A DNA stretch of 10,985 nt, taken from positions 1 through 10,985 of the forward strand of contig URZB01000027.1 in NCBI GenBank assembly GCA_900552295.1, in the 5' to 3' direction. The notes under the pieces were generated by a model. The model was not told where the DNA came from. It saw nothing but the letters and a program-made list of their open reading frames with translations, and did not search any database. The position numbers and the translations under genes were made by a program. Of the stretch, positions 1 through 5,889 are shown piece by piece. Positions within the stretch are counted from its first letter, which is position 1; the number at the start of each line of letters is the position of its first letter. This DNA comes from an uncultured Collinsella sp. Its GTDB lineage: Bacteria; Actinomycetota; Coriobacteriia; Coriobacteriales; Coriobacteriaceae.

Positions 1-221
1 GCGTTAGGGCTGCCGATATAGACGGCGTCGACGTCGACGGCTGCCGCAAGCTCATCGAGTGACGTAAAGTTTCGCTCGCCACCGCGCTCGGCGGTAAAGG
101 CAGTACCGCGATTGGCGTCGCGTGAAAGCGTGCCCACAAACGCGGCTTGGTCGTTGGCGTTGACGACTTGGATAAAGTCGTCGGTGATCATGGATGTGCC
201 GATGGTCGCGATGCGCAGCAT
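1..221 (-). CDS. Gfo/Idh/MocA-family oxidoreductase, N-terminal part (cut by window edge)
   Basis: The visible 73 residues begin MLRIATIGTSMITDDFIQVV and look like the first beta-alpha-beta unit of an NAD(P)-binding Rossmann fold: strand IATIG, a loop GTSMIT in place of the usual GxGxxx, then a helix. Further on, DELAAAVDVDAVYIGSPNA matches the family's strand-4 region, where 'D.VYI.tPn..H' is typical. Proteins of this family are cytoplasmic dehydrogenases acting on sugars, polyols or related compounds; the catalytic EKP motif lies outside the window, so the substrate cannot be guessed. The ATG at 221 is supported by AAGGGGGA four bases upstream on the minus strand. It lies 73 bp downstream of rnhA on the same strand, so the two may be co-transcribed. 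It is a different gene from the family member at 7636-8655. Confidence 0.85.
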   Translation of the reverse strand, partial: MLRIATIGTSMITDDFIQVVNANDQAAFVGTLSRDANRGTAFTAERGGERNFTSLDELAAAVDVDAVYIGSPN

Positions 222-294
222 ACGTCCCCCTTGCGTTGTTTGGTCTACAGGATGAGTGTAGCGCGTGGGGATATAAAGCTGCGCGAAAACGCTA

Positions 295-780
295 TTACAG
301 GTCGCTCTCGTTAAAGCCGGTGTCGATATCGAGGTTGCTGCCGTCGGCCGCCGTGGTTGCGAGCTCATCGCAGCGCTCGTTGAGCTCGTGGCCGGCGTGA
401 CCCTTAACCCAGATGAACTCAACCTTGTGCTTACTTTTGGCGGTGAGTAGGCGCTCCCACAGGTCGCGGTTCTTGACGGGCTGCTTGTTGGCGGTTTTCC
501 ATCCGCGCTTTTTCCAGCCGTCGATCCAGTGCTTGTTGAAGGCGTTGACGACGTACTGCGAATCGGAATGGACTTCGACCTCGCAGGGGCGGTTGAGCGC
601 CTCGAGCGCCACGATGACCGCCATGAGTTCCATACGGTTGTTGGTGGTCTTGGCGTAGCCGCGTGAAAGCTCGGAGGTGAAGGTCTTGCCGGCGGGGTTG
701 GTGTATTTGAGTACGGCGCCGTAGCCGCCGCGTCCCGGATTTGATCGGGCCGAGCCGTCGGTATAGATGATGACCTTCAC
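295..780 (-). CDS. rnhA: Ribonuclease HI
   Basis: Cytoplasmic endonuclease that cuts the RNA strand of RNA-DNA hybrids, for example R-loops and primer remnants. The 161-residue product starts with the classic strand [15 protein letters not shown]. The four acidic catalytic residues are visible: D8 in YTDGS, E51 in NNRMELMA, D73 in VHSDSQYV and D138 in NERCDELA; the active-site His in VKGHAGH is at about 128. The basic handle [20 protein letters not shown] is present, as in E. coli RNase HI. I chose the GTG at 780 because GAAAGGAAC ends five bases upstream of it. The longer reading from ATG at 831 adds 17 unconserved residues, has no good binding site, and would start upstream of the -10 candidate at 819-824. 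The acidic C-terminal tail (about residues 146-161) is short and not conserved. The length suits the bacterial RNase HI class. Confidence 0.96.
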   Translation of the reverse strand: MKVIIYTDGSARSNPGRGGYGAVLKYTNPAGKTFTSELSRGYAKTTNNRMELMAVIVALEALNRPCEVEVHSDSQYVVNAFNKHWIDGWKKRGWKTANKQPVKNRDLWERLLTAKSKHKVEFIWVKGHAGHELNERCDELATTAADGSNLDIDTGFNESDL

Positions 781-818
781 ATGGTTCCTTTCGTTGGGTA
801 CGTTTCGTGTGAGTGACC

Positions 819-824
819 ATTGTA
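819..824 (-). promoter_or_regulatory. Candidate -10 box for rnhA
   Basis: On the minus strand the sequence TACAAT matches the sigma-70 -10 consensus at five of six positions and would start transcription near 812, about 31 nt before the GTG at 780. I see no convincing -35 box at 16-18 bp; TTGCTA occurs at a 20-bp spacing. The 99-bp gap between the regulator's stop and rnhA holds nothing else I can identify. Confidence 0.4.
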
Positions 825-879
825 GCGCCATGCCCGCCGGGGGCTAGCAATCTACGGTTTCTACCCCGTCTTCCGACAG

Positions 880-1782
880 TTAGTTGGCATGGATGATGCG
901 GTTGAGCTCGTCGAGGTATTGCTGCAAGAGGGGAGAGGGCTTGCGCTCGTCGTGCATGATATAGCCTACGTGCATCGTTGGGGCGTCTGCTAACGGGATC
1001 GATGCCATACCCCATTGCATTTCATTGGAGAGGACACCGGTCGACAGGGTGTAGCCGTTCGACGTGATAAGTAAGTTGGTAAGTGTTCCGCGGTCCGAGA
1101 TTCGTATGTTGCGGTCGCAAGGGATATAGCTAAAAGGTTCCTCGGCGTAATAGAAGGAGTTCGAGGTGCCTTGCTCAAAGCTGTAGCGCGTATATGGTGT
1201 GAGGTCGGCAAGGGACAGCTGCGGGCGGCGGGCAAGCGGGTGGCGCTCGCTAACGAAGACGTGGACCGTCGCGTCGAATAGGGGATGGAAGCTCGCGCGC
1301 GCATCGGCAAAAGCCTTCTGCAGAACGCGGACGTTAAAGTCGTCCAGATAGAGGATGCCGATGTCGCTGCGAAACGCGCGGACGTCATCGATGATCTGCG
1401 ATGTGGTGGTCTCGCGCATGATGAACTCGAACTTGTCGTCCCGGCAGCGCTCGACGACGTTGACGAAGGCCTCGACCGAAAAGGCGTAATGCTGGGCGGA
1501 AATGGCGAGGCGGGCTTGCGGGGTGCCGCCGTCCTCGTAGCGCGCCTCGAGCATGTCGGCCTGCTCTACGACCTGGCGCGCATAGCCCAAAAGCTCGGTG
1601 CCGTCGTTGGTGAGCGTGACGCCGCGGCTGGAGCGCGTAAAGATCTCCAGGTGGAGCTCCTGTTCCAGGCTTTTGACGGCGTTTGAGATGTTGGACTGAG
1701 CGGTATAGAGGCGCTGGGCTGCGGCATTGATTGAGCCGGACTCTGCTACGGCGATCAGGAAACGAAGCTGCTGGAGGGTCAT
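880..1782 (-). CDS. LysR-family transcriptional regulator, divergent from metY
   Basis: A 300-residue protein, the usual length for the family. Residues about 1-60 form the winged helix-turn-helix: LQQLRFLIAVAESGS, then AAAQRLYTAQSNISNAVKSL with the recognition helix, then LEIFTRSSRGVTLTNDG as the wing. A linker helix follows (about 60-88). The rest is the periplasmic-binding-protein-like effector domain, with the family's 'HP.A' turn in SERHPLARRPQLSLADL. The ATG at 1782 is preferred: GAAAGG lies nine bases upstream of it, whereas the same GAAAGG directly abuts the upstream ATG at 1791. The gene is back-to-back with metY and the interval contains a perfect palindrome of the LysR type, so it probably controls metY and itself. 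The effector is unknown; a sulfur-pathway metabolite such as an O-acetyl amino acid would be the family-based guess. Confidence 0.93.
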   Translation of the reverse strand: MTLQQLRFLIAVAESGSINAAAQRLYTAQSNISNAVKSLEQELHLEIFTRSSRGVTLTNDGTELLGYARQVVEQADMLEARYEDGGTPQARLAISAQHYAFSVEAFVNVVERCRDDKFEFIMRETTTSQIIDDVRAFRSDIGILYLDDFNVRVLQKAFADARASFHPLFDATVHVFVSERHPLARRPQLSLADLTPYTRYSFEQGTSNSFYYAEEPFSYIPCDRNIRISDRGTLTNLLITSNGYTLSTGVLSNEMQWGMASIPLADAPTMHVGYIMHDERKPSPLLQQYLDELNRIIHAN

Positions 1783-1800
1783 CGGCGCCATCCTTTCGAG

Positions 1801-1823
1801 TGTTATCTATAAAACCGATAACA
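1801..1823. promoter_or_regulatory. LysR-type operator palindrome
   Basis: Perfect inverted repeat TGTTATC-N9-GATAACA (arms 1801-1807 and 1817-1823). It contains the ATC-N9-GAT / T-N11-A core known for LysR-type recognition sites. Its centre (1812) lies about 66 bp upstream of the metY start point predicted from the promoter at 1843-1871, which is the standard activator position for this family. It also lies just upstream of the regulator's own binding site and start, which fits negative autoregulation. Confidence 0.8.
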
Positions 1824-1842
1824 GGTTAGCGCTTTTAAGTGA

Positions 1843-1871
1843 TTGACCGAGGGAAACAATGCTCGTACTAT
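1843..1871 (+). promoter_or_regulatory. Sigma-70 promoter for the metY leader
   Basis: TTGACC (1843-1848) and TACTAT (1866-1871) are separated by exactly 17 bp and match the consensus at five of six positions each at the -35 and -10. Transcription would begin near 1878, giving a 5' leader of about 178 nt before metY. Confidence 0.75.
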
Positions 1872-1924
1872 TCAAAACACACAAAGGCGGTAGGTAATTA
1901 AGCCAACCACGGAACCGGGATGCG

Positions 1925-2050
1925 AAAGGAGGCCCGCATATGAATTGCTTACTAAGACGAATGCCGGGCTCCTGTTTGCGCCCGTCGGCGTGATCAGGAG
2001 ACAGCGACTTACTTCTCTCTAATTTATTAACTTTTGTTCGATCAAGGAGA
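1925..2050 (+). promoter_or_regulatory. Structured metY leader with mutually exclusive pairings
   Basis: CTCCT at 1969-1973 can pair with AGGAG at 1927-1931 (the leader peptide's ribosome binding site), at 1996-2000, or at 2045-2049 (the metY ribosome binding site). The first pairing extends into a stem of about 12 bp between 1927-1939 and 1961-1973 with two single-base bulges (G1932, C1964), placing the leader ATG at the edge of a 21-nt loop. The second gives CTCCTG/CAGGAG with an inner CGCC/GGCG stem (1979-1982, 1987-1990). Only one can form at a time, so translation of the leader could decide access to metY. No U-tract terminator is visible, which favours control of translation. The switch itself is inference. 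Confidence 0.5.
1940..1993 (+). CDS. Cys-containing leader peptide upstream of metY
   Basis: A 17-codon reading frame, MNCLLRRMPGSCLRPSA, preceded by AAAGGAGG at 1925-1932, the full complement of the 16S tail, with a seven-base spacing to ATG. This is a better ribosome binding site than that of most genes in the window. Four of 17 residues carry sulfur (Met 1 and 8, Cys 3 and 12), and the gene that follows makes homocysteine. After the first Cys codon come TTA, CTA, AGA and CGA in a row, codons that are scarce in the GC-rich genes here, which would slow a ribosome. The second Cys codon (1973-1975) lies in the CTCCTG segment that takes part in alternative pairings. Cys-rich leader peptides before sulfur genes are known in other actinobacteria; I infer the same role here. 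The reading frame could still be chance. Confidence 0.6.
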   Translation: MNCLLRRMPGSCLRPSA

Positions 2051-2055
2051 TCATC

Positions 2056-3366
2056 GTGAGCCAGTTCATCAACAACCCCGAGCACACCTTTGGTTTCGAT
2101 ACCCTGCAGCTTCACGTTGGCCAGGAGAGCGCCGATCCCGCATCCGACTCCCGCGCCGTGCCTATCTACCAGACCACGAGCTATGTGTTCCGCAATTCCC
2201 AGCACGCCGCCGACCGCTTTGGTCTTGCCGACGCCGGAAACATCTACGGCCGTCTGACCAACTCCACCCAGGGCGTCTTCGAGGATCGTATCGCCGCGCT
2301 CGAGGGTGGCGTGGCAGGTCTTGCCGTCGCCTCCGGTGCTGCTGCCATCACCTATACCCTGCAGGCTCTTGCCCAGGCCGGTGACCACATGGTGGCTCAG
2401 AAGACCATCTACGGTGGCTCCTACAACCTGCTGGAGCATACGCTCTCCCAGTTTGGCGTCGAGACCACCTTCGTCGATGCCCACAACCTGGACGAGGTCG
2501 AGGGCGCCATCAAGGACAACACCACGGTCATCTATCTCGAGACGCTCGGTAACCCCAACTCCGACATCCCCAACATCGACGCCATCTCCGAGATCGCCAA
2601 GAAGCACGGTCTGCCGGTTGTCGTCGACAACACCTTCGGCACCCCGTATCTGTTCCGTCCGCTGGAGCATGGTGCCAACATCGTCGTTCACTCCGCAACC
2701 AAGTTCATCGGCGGCCACGGCACCTCGCTGGGCGGTGTGATCGTCGATGGCGGTAACTTCGATTGGAAGGCGAGTGGCAAGTATGCCCAGATCGCTGAGC
2801 CCAACCCCTCCTACCACGGTGTTTCGTTTGCCGAGGCTGCCGGTCCCGCCGCCTTCGCAACCTATGTCCGCGCTATCTTGCTGCGTGACGAGGGCGCCTG
2901 CATCAGCCCGTTCAACGCCTGGGTCCTGCTCCAGGGCACCGAGACTCTGTCGCTGCGCGTTGACCGTCATGTCGAGAACACCAAGAAGGTCGTTGAGTTC
3001 CTGGCTGGTGACAGCCACGTCGCCAAGGTGAACCACCCGAGCCTGCCTGAGCACCCCGATCATGAGCTCTATCAGAAGTACTTCCCCAACGGCGGTGCCT
3101 CGATCTTTACCTTTGAGATTAAGGGTGGCCAGGAGGCAGCTTGGAAGTTCATCGATCATCTGCAGGTGTTCTCGCTGCTCGCCAACGTGGCCGACGTCAA
3201 GTCGCTCGTCGTGCACCCGGCTACCACCACGCACTCCCAGCTGTCTGCCGAGGAGCTCGCCGAGCAGAACATCACGCCCTCCACGATCCGTCTTTCCATC
3301 GGTACCGAGAACGCCGAGGATATCATTTGGGACCTGAAGCAGGCCTTCGCCGCGCTGGACGAGTAA
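2056..3366 (+). CDS. metY: O-acetylhomoserine sulfhydrylase (homocysteine synthase)
   Basis: A cytoplasmic pyridoxal-phosphate enzyme of the Cys/Met metabolism family that joins O-acetylhomoserine and sulfide to give homocysteine plus acetate, the direct-sulfhydrylation route to methionine. The 436 residues match the MetY length, longer than the roughly 390 of MetB or MetC. Visible marks are the N-terminal FDTLQLHVGQ; VPIYQTTSYVF; IYGRLTNSTQGVFEDRIAAL, which contacts the cofactor phosphate of the neighbouring subunit; VVVDNTFGTP with the cofactor-binding Asp191; and SATKFIGGHG with the Schiff-base Lys216. The C-terminal STIRLSIGTENAEDIIWDL is also typical. The GTG at 2056 has AAGGAGA five bases upstream. 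The gene stands alone between a regulated promoter and a strong terminator, so it is a single-gene unit controlled by the divergent LysR protein and probably by its leader. Related O-acetylserine activity is possible. Confidence 0.96.
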   Translation: MSQFINNPEHTFGFDTLQLHVGQESADPASDSRAVPIYQTTSYVFRNSQHAADRFGLADAGNIYGRLTNSTQGVFEDRIAALEGGVAGLAVASGAAAITYTLQALAQAGDHMVAQKTIYGGSYNLLEHTLSQFGVETTFVDAHNLDEVEGAIKDNTTVIYLETLGNPNSDIPNIDAISEIAKKHGLPVVVDNTFGTPYLFRPLEHGANIVVHSATKFIGGHGTSLGGVIVDGGNFDWKASGKYAQIAEPNPSYHGVSFAEAAGPAAFATYVRAILLRDEGACISPFNAWVLLQGTETLSLRVDRHVENTKKVVEFLAGDSHVAKVNHPSLPEHPDHELYQKYFPNGGASIFTFEIKGGQEAAWKFIDHLQVFSLLANVADVKSLVVHPATTTHSQLSAEELAEQNITPSTIRLSIGTENAEDIIWDLKQAFAALDE

Positions 3367-3426
3367 AGCGACTTGTGCAAGGACCCCTTGCGACTCGATA
3401 GGTATAACTGCATAAAATGCCTGCTC

Positions 3427-3467
3427 AAGGCGCCTGTGCGAACAATGGTTGCACAGGCGCCTTTTTT
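3427..3467 (+). terminator. Rho-independent terminator of metY
   Basis: An exact 11-bp stem GGCGCCTGTGC / GCACAGGCGCC (3429-3439 and 3451-3461) with an 11-nt loop, followed by six T (3462-3467). AA before the stem extends it with the first two T, so it could also work partly on the minus strand. Confidence 0.93.
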
Positions 3468-3547
3468 GCATAGAGAGGGTGCAAAAACAGGGTTTTTGAC
3501 ACGCTTTATGCATTCGAGTTGTGGAAAACTCCTGTTGAGAGGATGTG

Positions 3548-3585
3548 AGTTTTACGCAATTGACGTGCGCCTTTTGAGTAAAACT
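3548..3585. repeat. 8-bp inverted repeat upstream of the secreted-protein gene
   Basis: AGTTTTAC (3548-3555) and its exact complement GTAAAACT (3578-3585) are 22 bp apart and lie 94-131 bp before the ATG at 3679. The half-sites are two helical turns or so apart, which would suit a protein binding site. A further GAGTT/AACTC pair (3516-3520, 3527-3531) lies just upstream. The function is unknown. Confidence 0.45.
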
Positions 3586-3678
3586 GCAGGTCGCGATTTG
3601 CTCGGGGTACTATGCAGCGCAATCGAATCACACGCAGCTCAAACGCAGCAAAAACGCACTACGGAGGTTTCCAGCTAC

Positions 3679-4455
3679 ATGAGGATCGATTCACGAAAAC
3701 CGAAAGCCGCCGCCCTTTCCGCCGCTCTGACCGTGGCACTTTTGGCGGGCGCCGGTGCAACTGATGCCCACGCCGCAACATTGTCCGATACGGTTGGATC
3801 TACGCCGTCCGAGACGACGCTGGTACAGCCCGTTGACTATCGCGGCGATGGTTATGGTTCCATGCAGGAGTGGAACGCCTCGATGGAGGCCAAGCGCGAT
3901 TCCCTGGAGATGCGCGCTCAGATCATCATGAATATGTATGGCGACTATGCCACCGATGACGAGCGCGCTGTGCTGCAGGGCTGTATCGACGGTGCGGGTA
4001 GCCTGTTGACGATGGGGGAGGTCGACGCCAAGTCGACCGAGCTCGATGAGCTGCGCACTGCGCTTGAGGATGCCAAGCGCGAAGCGCTCGAGGCTGCGGC
4101 CGCCGAAGCCGAGGCCGCTGAGGCCGTTCAGGCTTCGTATTACAACGCCGGCTCCGGTTCGTCTTACGCGCCTGCTGCGTATTACGCGAACGGCTCGGGC
4201 CTGACGCGCTCGAGCGGCGTCAATAACTATAACGGCCGCCGTGAGACCTATTACAGCAGCAACGTGTTGTATCACCACCGCACGGGCGAGTGGACTCAGG
4301 ATTCCGAGGGCTTTTGGCGCGATTCCGATGGTTACTATGTCGTGGCCGCGGGCGATAAGGCTCAGGGTTCCACGTTTACCGGTTCCAAGGGCGAGTGCAA
4401 GGTCTATGACTCCGGCTGCGCCGCCGGAACTACCGACTACTATACCGGTTGGTAA
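3679..4455 (+). CDS. Secreted protein with Ala/Glu-rich helix and Tyr/Gly-rich C-terminal domain
   Basis: A 258-residue protein with a clear Sec signal peptide: basic MRIDSRKPK, a hydrophobic core AALTVALLAGAGA, and a likely cut after AHA (residue 32). Residues about 57-150 are helical and charged, ending in ALEDAKREALEAAAAEAEAAEA, which may form a coiled coil. A Tyr/Ser/Gly linker follows. The last 75 or so residues (from about GLTRSSGVNNYNGRRETYYSS to the end) look like a compact domain with EWTQDSEGFWR, DGYYVVAAGD and a Cys pair in GECKVYDSGCAAG that could form a disulfide. I recall similar tails on surface proteins and cell-wall hydrolases of Coriobacteria and Firmicutes, but no catalytic motif is visible, so no function is assigned. 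The ATG at 3679 is supported by GGAGG 11 bases upstream, a rather long spacing, and by the signal peptide starting there. Confidence 0.85.
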   Translation: MRIDSRKPKAAALSAALTVALLAGAGATDAHAATLSDTVGSTPSETTLVQPVDYRGDGYGSMQEWNASMEAKRDSLEMRAQIIMNMYGDYATDDERAVLQGCIDGAGSLLTMGEVDAKSTELDELRTALEDAKREALEAAAAEAEAAEAVQASYYNAGSGSSYAPAAYYANGSGLTRSSGVNNYNGRRETYYSSNVLYHHRTGEWTQDSEGFWRDSDGYYVVAAGDKAQGSTFTGSKGECKVYDSGCAAGTTDYYTGW

Positions 4456-4474
4456 TCTGCCATAAGGAAAATTG

Positions 4475-4540
4475 GCACATGATGGGCGGGCGTCTTTACT
4501 GAGCTTTTAGGCAACGTAAAGCCGCCCGTTCTTTATGTGC
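4475..4540 (+). terminator. Probable terminator after the secreted-protein gene
   Basis: GGGCGG (4484-4489) pairs with CCGCCC (4522-4527), and CTTTAC (4494-4499) with GTAAAG (4516-4521), leaving a four-base bulge and a 16-nt loop; GTTCTTT follows. An outer GCACAT/ATGTGC pair (4475-4480, 4535-4540) can close the whole structure. The T-tract is short, so termination strength is uncertain. Confidence 0.5.
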
Positions 4541-4560
4541 GTTCGAGTTAACAGAGCCCT

Positions 4561-4584
4561 TACCGTGGCGGTACGCTGGGCGTA
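4561..4584. repeat. Two overlapping 13-bp palindromes upstream of the small membrane protein
   Basis: TACCG-TGG-CGGTA (4561-4573) and TACGC-TGG-GCGTA (4572-4584) are both perfect five-base inverted repeats around TGG. They share the central TA and repeat with an 11-bp period, one helical turn. They lie 61-84 bp before the GTG at 4645. This arrangement suits two dimers of a DNA-binding protein side by side, or two small alternative RNA hairpins. No factor can be named. Confidence 0.55.
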
Positions 4585-4644
4585 TGGGTGCGGGGCACAC
4601 TAGTTCATGAGAAATAAGGTCTTTCTCTTGGAGGAAGTGGTCTT

Positions 4645-4851
4645 GTGAATGCTCGAGATATCGCCGTTGCCGCCGTCGCGTTGATGCTTGGCTGCCTTGG
4701 TCCCACGGCCGCGCTCGTCGCGGGCATGCAGGGGACATGCGGGGCTGCTCCTATCGTGGTCGGCGCGCTGATCGCGGCCGCGCTGCTGGGAAGTGCAGGT
4801 GTAGTTCTTTGTCGCGACGATGAGGACCAGGCGTCGGAGTCGCAGCTCTAA
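4645..4851 (+). CDS. Small hypothetical membrane protein (68 aa)
   Basis: I do not recognise this protein. It has two hydrophobic stretches that look like membrane helices, about residues 5-28 (IAVAAVALMLGCLGPTAALV) and 36-57 (PIVVGALIAAALLGSAGVVL), joined by a short loop with GTCGAA. A 10-residue acidic tail, DDEDQASESQ, follows. Both ends would be on the same side of the membrane. The LGC at residue 17 is not a convincing lipobox, because the N-terminus lacks a basic stretch. The GTG at 4645 has GGAGG (4630-4634) ten bases upstream. GC-rich third positions and the terminator right after it support a real gene. It stands between two terminators and is probably its own unit. Confidence 0.72.
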   Translation: MNARDIAVAAVALMLGCLGPTAALVAGMQGTCGAAPIVVGALIAAALLGSAGVVLCRDDEDQASESQL

Positions 4852-4889
4852 CCGTTGTGAAGCTGATTTTTGGCCAAAGATGAAAAAGG

Positions 4890-4926
4890 AAGCCGCCGCG
4901 AGGGGAGTGCCCCTTGCGGCGGCTTT
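4890..4926. terminator. Bidirectional terminator between convergent genes
   Basis: A 15-bp stem between 4891-4905 and 4910-4924 with one G-T pair and a four-base loop (AGTG). On the plus strand it is followed by TTT only; on the minus strand by TTCCTTTTTC. It therefore best serves the minus-strand gene 4961-5875 and also separates it from the convergent small membrane protein gene. Confidence 0.88.
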
Positions 4927-4960
4927 GCCATTGGATCTGCTGGCTACAGTATGCCGAGCA

Positions 4961-5875
4961 CTACCAGCTGCTTTCTATTTCGCGAATCCTCTGGTAGAGC
5001 CAATCGTTTTGCGGCACTTGGATATCGTGTTTGGCGGCCAGGCGGCAAATGGTGCCCGCGAACTCCTCGACTTCGGTTTTTCGTTGTGCGATGCGGTCCT
5101 GCGCCATCGAGGGCATACCGGCGGGGTCGATTCCCTCGATGAGGTGCACCATTTGCGTCAGGTCTGCCTCGGTCAGCTCAACGCCCTCGGCGTTGGCAAC
5201 CGCAAGCGTCTCGCGCATGGCGGCGACAAAACAGCGGCGCTGCTCGGAGCCCGGCTCCGTGGCGCTTCCGTAGGTCCCGCCGTAAGCCATGCAGGTCTGG
5301 TTGATGCCGTCGTTGAGCATGAGTTTGGCCCACATGCGGTGCGCAATGTTGCTCTCGACGGTATGGGCGATGCCGCAGCGCGTGTAGAGCTCGTCGATAG
5401 CGGCGACGGTCGCGGGGTCGGTGCCGGCGGCTGCACCAAAGCGGATCTCGCCCGCATTGGTAAAGGTGAGCGCGCCGTTGAGGAACACGGCGTCCATGCC
5501 CTGGCAGATACCAAGAACGGTATGCTTCCAGCCAAAGCGTTCGGCAATCTTTTGCTCGCTCGTAATGCCGTTGCACAGCGAGGCGATGAGCGTGTTGGGT
5601 CCCACGACACGCTCCATAGTCTTGAGTGCTTGGTCGAGACCGGTGGTCTTGACCGTCAGGATGACCAGATCGGCGGGTGTCGCCTCGCTGGCGCGGACGG
5701 ACGTGAGATCGCAAGGCTTTCCGTTGACGGTGAGCGCATCGCCCGCGTGACGCTCAAAACGGGCGTCATCCATAACGTATTCGACGGCGTCATTGCCGAG
5801 GGCCTTGGCAATCATGCTGCCGTAGAGCAGGCCGACGCCGCCCTTGCCGATAAAGGCAACCTTGTTGATCTGCAT
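4961..5875 (-). CDS. panE: 2-dehydropantoate 2-reductase family protein (ketopantoate reductase)
   Basis: Cytoplasmic NADPH-dependent enzyme; the family's reference member reduces ketopantoate to pantoate in pantothenate/CoA synthesis. The 304 residues match the family length. Seen in order: the N-terminal dinucleotide loop GKGGVG (10-15), VKTTGLDQAL with Lys76, the active-site Asn102 in SLCNGIT, the helical-domain block MWAKLMLNDGINQ with the expected catalytic Lys184, and PSMAQDRIAQRKTEVEEFAG with Ser256 and Glu268, the equivalents of the substrate-binding Ser and the acidic residue of E. coli PanE. All key residues are therefore present. The ATG at 5875 is preferred because GGGGAG is nine bases upstream of it but directly abuts the ATG at 5884. 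No other pantothenate gene is nearby, so a related ketoacid reductase cannot be excluded. A hairpin with a T-tract lies immediately before the ribosome binding site. Confidence 0.88.
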   Translation of the reverse strand: MQINKVAFIGKGGVGLLYGSMIAKALGNDAVEYVMDDARFERHAGDALTVNGKPCDLTSVRASEATPADLVILTVKTTGLDQALKTMERVVGPNTLIASLCNGITSEQKIAERFGWKHTVLGICQGMDAVFLNGALTFTNAGEIRFGAAAGTDPATVAAIDELYTRCGIAHTVESNIAHRMWAKLMLNDGINQTCMAYGGTYGSATEPGSEQRRCFVAAMRETLAVANAEGVELTEADLTQMVHLIEGIDPAGMPSMAQDRIAQRKTEVEEFAGTICRLAAKHDIQVPQNDWLYQRIREIESSW

Positions 5876-5889
5876 GTGAATCATCTCCC

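Larger units (their letters stand above)
3367..3678. other. 312-bp intergenic region between metY and the secreted-protein gene
   Basis: It holds the metY terminator (3427-3467) and then about 210 bp without any gene I can support. In the second part there are three GTTTT/AAAAC-type segments: AAAACTC at 3525-3531, AGTTTTAC at 3548-3555 and GTAAAACT at 3578-3585. The last two form an exact 8-bp inverted repeat with a 22-bp spacer. A TACTAT (3608-3613) could be a -10 box for the downstream gene but lacks a clear -35. An open frame runs through from 3373 into the secreted protein, but it has no ribosome binding site and crosses the terminator, so I do not treat it as coding. Confidence 0.7.

Noticed and set aside
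781..831. Longer RNase HI start at ATG 831
   Set aside because: The extra 17 residues are not conserved in the family, and the good binding site sits directly before the GTG at 780.
1878..2055. SAM-I, SAM-IV or T-box riboswitch in the metY leader
   Set aside because: I looked for the conserved cores (the SAM-I GNAGGGANNNGGCCC / GGCAACC segment, the SAM-IV AGUGCCAGCG segment, the T-box AGGGUGGNACCGCG) and found none. A cis-element of another class remains possible and is reported as the leader peptide/switch.
3496..3501. TTGACA as a -35 box after the metY terminator
   Set aside because: No -10-like hexamer lies at 15-19 bp downstream.
1807..3513. A 568-codon open frame on the minus strand opposite metY
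   Set aside because: It mirrors metY codon structure, has no ribosome binding site, runs through the terminator and the metY promoter, and its translation is low-complexity Gly/Val/Asp-rich. Long antisense frames are expected in GC-rich genes.
3373..3678. Longer start for the secreted protein from 3373
   Set aside because: The added part contains the metY terminator, has no ribosome binding site, and would bury the signal peptide that begins at 3679.
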